DNA from: Spirulina sp034932185
GTDB taxonomy: Bacteria > Cyanobacteriota > Cyanobacteriia > Cyanobacteriales > Spirulinaceae
DNA: 64,000 nucleotides
NCBI RefSeq assembly: GCF_034932185.1
Contig: NZ_JAYGHW010000089.1
Span: forward strand, 137,991 to 201,990
Reading direction: 5' to 3'
The position numbers and the translations under genes are program-made. The notes beneath the pieces are model-generated. The model worked only from the letters and a program-made list of their open reading frames with translations, did not search any database and was not told the DNA's origin. This document shows, one piece after another, positions 60,934 to 64,000 of this stretch. Numbering within the stretch: the first letter of the stretch is position 1; the number at the start of each line of letters is the position of its first letter.

Positions 60934-62259
60934 TTAATGGATCTGTTGGGCAGCCATCGCTCGAAAGGGTTCCGTTTCCATTAATGCCGGGTTAATGCCA
61001 AACCAACGGCCCTGGTCATCCCGGTATTCAAACACAAACATACTGCGGAGCAACAATTGATATTCCTTTTCGCCGCTGAGGTTTTGTTCCCGCAAGACCT
61101 GAAAAATCAACTTCCATTCATCCTGCTCTAAGGCTAACAGCAGATCATCTTGATAGCTGCGAATTACGGTTTCGGCACAGTCGCGGGGAATGGGGGGATC
61201 TTGGTGGCGCAGACAGGTATAGAGCAGACCTAACAGGTTGCGCACATGGCCGCCGCTGATCTGGCAAAGGCGATCCAGCGTGGAGAGTTGATCGAAAACT
61301 TCGGTCAGATGGGCGAGGCGATCGCCCGGACTCAGTTCCGGAAAGGCACGGGTCAGCAACAGTTGACGCAAAAGGGCCATGCCTTCCCCGTGGGGGCGGC
61401 CGTCCCGATGTTGGATCGGGATCATCGGTAGGATGGTCGGGGCAACCCCCCCCCCGAGGCGGTTTTTGAGGGTTTGGTAATCGTTGGAAAAAACCAGATC
61501 GAGGGGGATCGTGTAGACCATGTGACAGTTGAGGCGGCGCAGTTGGGAGCCGCGATCAATAAACAGGTGTTCAGGGAGCGATCGCGTCGGCGTGATTCGA
61601 CTGGGGGAAATGCGATCAAGGTTATCGACAATCACCACTAAACCAGCTTTGCCGCGATATTTTAATTCGGCTTGGGCGCGGTCGAGGATTTCCGTATTAA
61701 TCGCCCGCAATAACCCTTCCGTGCGGGGTTCTAGGGACTGTTTCAGTTGCTCCCGCAGCTTGGGGTTATCCTTCGTTTTCGCCGTAATGCGGGCAATGCC
61801 CACGGATAATTCTGCTTCGGCAGTAATATCAATGGCATTTTGTAACAGGGATTTCACATCTTCCAATAAGGCGGTAAAACTGCCCGGTTTAAAATGAATA
61901 TCTTCGGCTTCAAGGCTTTCACTCACCGAGCGAGCAATGGCGAGCAAAATATCACTGACACTCACATCCGCCATATCTAAATCCCGACTGGATTCAAAAT
62001 AGATCACATGAAAATCTTGGGCCTCTAAACCCGCTTTAAGACGGAGAAGTTCCGTAGATTTACCACAACCAATATGGCCGCTAAACAGTTGGCAGGTGGG
62101 ATCTTCGGGGGATAGGCGGGTGATCGTTCGCTCTAATGCTTCCACCACTTTGCCCCCCCGCACCGCTGCAAAATCAATGTAATAGCGGCGATCGCTGGCA
62201 TTACTGAGGTTTAAGGTTTTACTGGGATTACAGGCTTTGAAAAATTGATGAAGATGCAT
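60934..62259 (-). CDS. P-loop ATPase, KAP/STAND-like, unknown function
   Basis: The 441-residue product from ATG 62259 (MHLHQFFKACNPSKTLNLSN) has Walker A FSGHIGCGKSTELLRLK near residue 58 and Walker B GLVVIVDNLDRISPSR near residue 205. The frame extends upstream to 62379, but that extension is Arg/Leu-rich and lacks a family match. Domain order resembles ATPases of cyanobacterial signalling modules (often next to TIR or CHAT genes). The partner is not identified here. Confidence 0.75.
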   Translation of the reverse strand: MHLHQFFKACNPSKTLNLSNASDRRYYIDFAAVRGGKVVEALERTITRLSPEDPTCQLFSGHIGCGKSTELLRLKAGLEAQDFHVIYFESSRDLDMADVSVSDILLAIARSVSESLEAEDIHFKPGSFTALLEDVKSLLQNAIDITAEAELSVGIARITAKTKDNPKLREQLKQSLEPRTEGLLRAINTEILDRAQAELKYRGKAGLVVIVDNLDRISPSRITPTRSLPEHLFIDRGSQLRRLNCHMVYTIPLDLVFSNDYQTLKNRLGGGVAPTILPMIPIQHRDGRPHGEGMALLRQLLLTRAFPELSPGDRLAHLTEVFDQLSTLDRLCQISGGHVRNLLGLLYTCLRHQDPPIPRDCAETVIRSYQDDLLLALEQDEWKLIFQVLREQNLSGEKEYQLLLRSMFVFEYRDDQGRWFGINPALMETEPFRAMAAQQIH

Positions 62260-62684
62260 GAAACGATTCCCTGAAATAGATGCAAAGAAGAGCAACCGAA
62301 GCCGGTGCAATCGAAGGGGGATAGGTGCGCGATGGTCTCCGACCGGGCTTTGCCCATCGCGGATCGACTCGATCCCCATTAATAGTGGATGCTGAAAATG
62401 GGCGATCGCTGCTCCCGATTGGGATGCCCTACCCGTAACAGAATGGTTTAGGGGCGATTAAACAAAGATGGAAATGTGATGCTGTGATCCAGGGTTAGAG
62501 TGTATCGGCTTTTGGTGGATCTGGGGCCATTGGTCTATCCCCTAGGCGGGGGTGTGGGCAGAATTGAGTCAAGTTGGGCTAAGATTGCCGAATAATGGCC
62601 CTTGCCTTGGGGGCTTCGTTTTGGCCTGAGCTAGGCAATGGTCAAAAGCCTGCGCTGTCTAACCACACCCTGAGCAAATTCACG
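62260..62684. other. Intergenic region between divergent ATPase and ftsQ
   Basis: About 425 bp holding promoters for both flanking genes. HIP1 GCGATCGC is present near 62402. No RNA gene or repeat was recognised. The ftsQ frame extends back to 62595, so part of this may be coding if an alternative start is used. Confidence 0.4.
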
Positions 62685-63494
62685 ATGGCAACGCTCACCT
62701 CTACCACTTCTCAGGATTTAAAACTGCGCCGCCACCGCTTAAAACGACGGCGGCAACTGCGAATTTTGCAAACCCTGTGGCGATCGCTCCTCCTCTCTGC
62801 CATGGCCGGGGGGACGCTCTGGCTCGTCACCCGCCCCAATTGGGTAATTAGTGATCCCCAACAAATTACCGTCTTGGGCAATGAATATTTATCCACAGCA
62901 TCGGTGCGATCGCTCGTCCCCCTCGATTACCCCCAACCCCTCCTGGAGATTCAACCCCAGGTGCTCCGACAGGCTATCGAAGCCCAATCCCCCATTACCC
63001 AGGCGATCGTCACCCGCCGTTTATTGCCCCCCGGCCTGACCATTGAAGTGCAAGAGCGGCGACCCGTGGCCCTGGTCAAACCGGGATCTAAAACCTCCAT
63101 TCATGGGTTTAAACCCGATGGTGAGGGTCTTGTGGATGATCAAGGGTTTTGGCTCCCCTATAGTAGCTATACTGATTTAGCAGAGATGCCCGAATTACCG
63201 ACCTTAACCGTCATCGGGTTATCGGATCACAGTCGGGAGGATTGGCCAGCAATTTACAGTCATCTGGCGCGATCGGCCACGGAAATTTTTGAAATTGATT
63301 TCCAAACCCCCAGTAACATCATCCTCAACACCGAATTAGGCAATGTCCACCTCGGCACCTATCACCCCCGCCGCTTTGAACAGCAAATGCAGGTATTGGC
63401 GGAAATGCGCACCCTCCCCACCCACATCCAACCCAGCAACATCGACTACATCGATCTCCAAAGCACTGAAGCCCCCGCCATTCAACTGCGCTAA
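62685..63494 (+). CDS. ftsQ: Cell division protein FtsQ (POTRA domain)
   Basis: A 269-residue divisome protein from ATG 62685: basic cytoplasmic tail (KLRRHRLKRRRQLRILQTLW), one membrane helix (LLLSAMAGGTLWLV), then a POTRA domain (SDPQQITVLGNEYLSTASVR, QAIVTRRLLPPGLTIEVQER) and the FtsQ beta domain. It bridges early and late divisome proteins in the periplasm. Upstream start 62595 would add 30 residues without a typical pattern. In many cyanobacteria ftsZ follows ftsQ; here a Fic gene fragment and an insertion element follow. Confidence 0.93.
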   Translation: MATLTSTTSQDLKLRRHRLKRRRQLRILQTLWRSLLLSAMAGGTLWLVTRPNWVISDPQQITVLGNEYLSTASVRSLVPLDYPQPLLEIQPQVLRQAIEAQSPITQAIVTRRLLPPGLTIEVQERRPVALVKPGSKTSIHGFKPDGEGLVDDQGFWLPYSSYTDLAEMPELPTLTVIGLSDHSREDWPAIYSHLARSATEIFEIDFQTPSNIILNTELGNVHLGTYHPRRFEQQMQVLAEMRTLPTHIQPSNIDYIDLQSTEAPAIQLR

Positions 63495-63556
63495 CCCCTC
63501 AAGGCGGATGGCTCGAACCTGCTGCGGTTGGGGTCATCCGCCTTTGTCTAGATCCC

Positions 63557-63761
63557 ATGCCCTACAAACCCCCGTTTCAAATTACCCCCGCCATTGTTCA
63601 CCGCATTAGCCAGATTGCGACGCTTCTTGGCGAAGTCCAGCAATCCCCCCTCGTCACATCTCCCCAACTCCGCAAACAAAACCGGATTCGCACGATCCAA
63701 GGCACATTGGCGATCGAAGGAAATACCCTCACCGTTGCCCAAATTACCGCCATCCTAGAGG
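63557..63761 (+). pseudogene. Fic/DOC family protein, N-terminal fragment interrupted by an insertion
   Basis: The first 68 codons read like the N-terminal domain of a Fic protein (RKQNRIRTIQGTLAIEGNTL then TVAQITAILE). Fic proteins continue with E-G-K and the FIDO domain containing HxFx(D/E)GNGR, which is missing here. Reading continues into transposon DNA after base 63761, ending at 63820 with a non-Fic tail. The gene is thus split by the IS at 63762. Confidence 0.82.
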
Positions 63762-64000
63762 TTGACACTCCCCGCGCTGAAGCGACGGGGATTCTTGGTT
63801 CAAAGACCGGACTTAACTGAGCAGGATTGCTCCAACCCAGCCAGAGGCCCAATCTCCCCAAGCGTATAACTTCCCGTGTGCCCCACGGTAGTTAGTCCCA
63901 GGCGCAGGATGTTGATGGCAGCATTCACATCTCGGTCAGCCTCATAGCCGCAATGGGGACAGTGATGGGTTCTGACTGAGAGTGCCTTCTGGACTCGTTT
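63762..64000 (-). mobile_element. IS200/IS605-type element, right end and tnpB (partial)
   Basis: The element boundary is inferred at 63761/63762. On the minus strand the right end reads AATCCCCGTCGCTTCAGCGC then GGGGAGTGTCAA, with a CCCCGCGC...GACGGGG hairpin that is typical of cyanobacterial IS605 right ends. The left end and rest of tnpB are outside the window. The hairpin lies within 40 bp of the tnpB stop. Confidence 0.78.
63800..64000 (-). CDS. tnpB: TnpB (IS605 OrfB-type) RNA-guided nuclease, C-terminal part
   Basis: Minus-strand frame from 64000 to stop TGA at 63800-63802 reads KRVQKALSVRTHHCPHCGYE then ADRDVNAAINILRLGLTTVG. This is the C-terminal zinc-finger half (CPHC) and RuvC-III motif DRDVNAAINIL of TnpB. 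TnpB is an omegaRNA-guided endonuclease. The remaining N-terminal part lies beyond the right edge. The frame is short enough to be missed by ORF listing. Confidence 0.88.
   Translation of the reverse strand, partial: KRVQKALSVRTHHCPHCGYEADRDVNAAINILRLGLTTVGHTGSYTLGEIGPLAGLEQSCSVKSGL

Overview
The window comes from a cyanobacterium. It carries psbB (CP47) and psbT of photosystem II, a zeta-carotene desaturase, a PCP-reductase-fold protein, a three-domain ribosomal protein S1 and many copies of the HIP1 octamer GCGATCGC. I cannot name the species from this sequence. All calls come from reading translated sequence and DNA motifs by eye; no database search was run.

Region 1 (1-12756), accessory and surface functions. 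The window opens inside an AAA+ ATPase, followed by an opposed DUF4157 protein (HELTH motif). This pair typically marks the edge of an extracellular contractile injection system (eCIS), whose structural genes would lie to the left. Next, on the minus strand, is a compact chaperone-usher pilus operon of the archaic Csu-like type: two nearly duplicate spore-coat-U-like pilins, a PapD-like chaperone and a divergent usher that starts at GTG 8 bp after the chaperone stop. An ECF-type sigma factor, a TPR-CHAT protease-like protein and a DCC thiol-disulfide protein follow.

Region 2 (12932-32952), mostly core metabolism. It holds zds and its usual SRPBCC neighbour, mntP, an FAD oxidoreductase, clpS with a DUF2103 gene, a multi-PAS adenylate cyclase, an SDR protein, dihydroorotase, an Anbu proteasome-like protease, a small zinc-ribbon/PCP_red/EamA operon, psbB, psbT, nrdR and rps1. 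Clear terminators follow psbB and rps1.

Region 3 (32971-49191), a defence island, all on the plus strand. A SNF2-type helicase with DUF3883, a DUF1156 adenine methyltransferase and a DUF499 ATPase with an N-terminal HEPN-like domain look like one restriction/modification-like system. Lying between them are two ATPase-plus-nuclease-like gene pairs (AAA with a possible PD-(D/E)XK partner; DUF3696 ATPase with a PIN-like partner), an orphan Phd antitoxin, an HNH endonuclease, a Uma2 nuclease and another PD-(D/E)XK protein. The arrangement is the best candidate here for an undescribed system.

Region 4 (49377-64000), mixed. It has two overlapping glycosyltransferases, a sugar-nucleotide epimerase, a 1708-residue STAND ATPase with 14 WD40 repeats, a truncated two-partner-secretion transporter, an Rpn-type nuclease, ribokinase, a P-loop ATPase, ftsQ, and a Fic gene cut by an IS200/IS605-type element whose TnpB runs off the window end.

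Small repeats are frequent: a palindromic GGGGCGAAA family, heptamer runs, and a structured element of roughly 80 to 130 bp in three copies with compensatory changes in one hairpin. Several repeats sit in frame inside genes.
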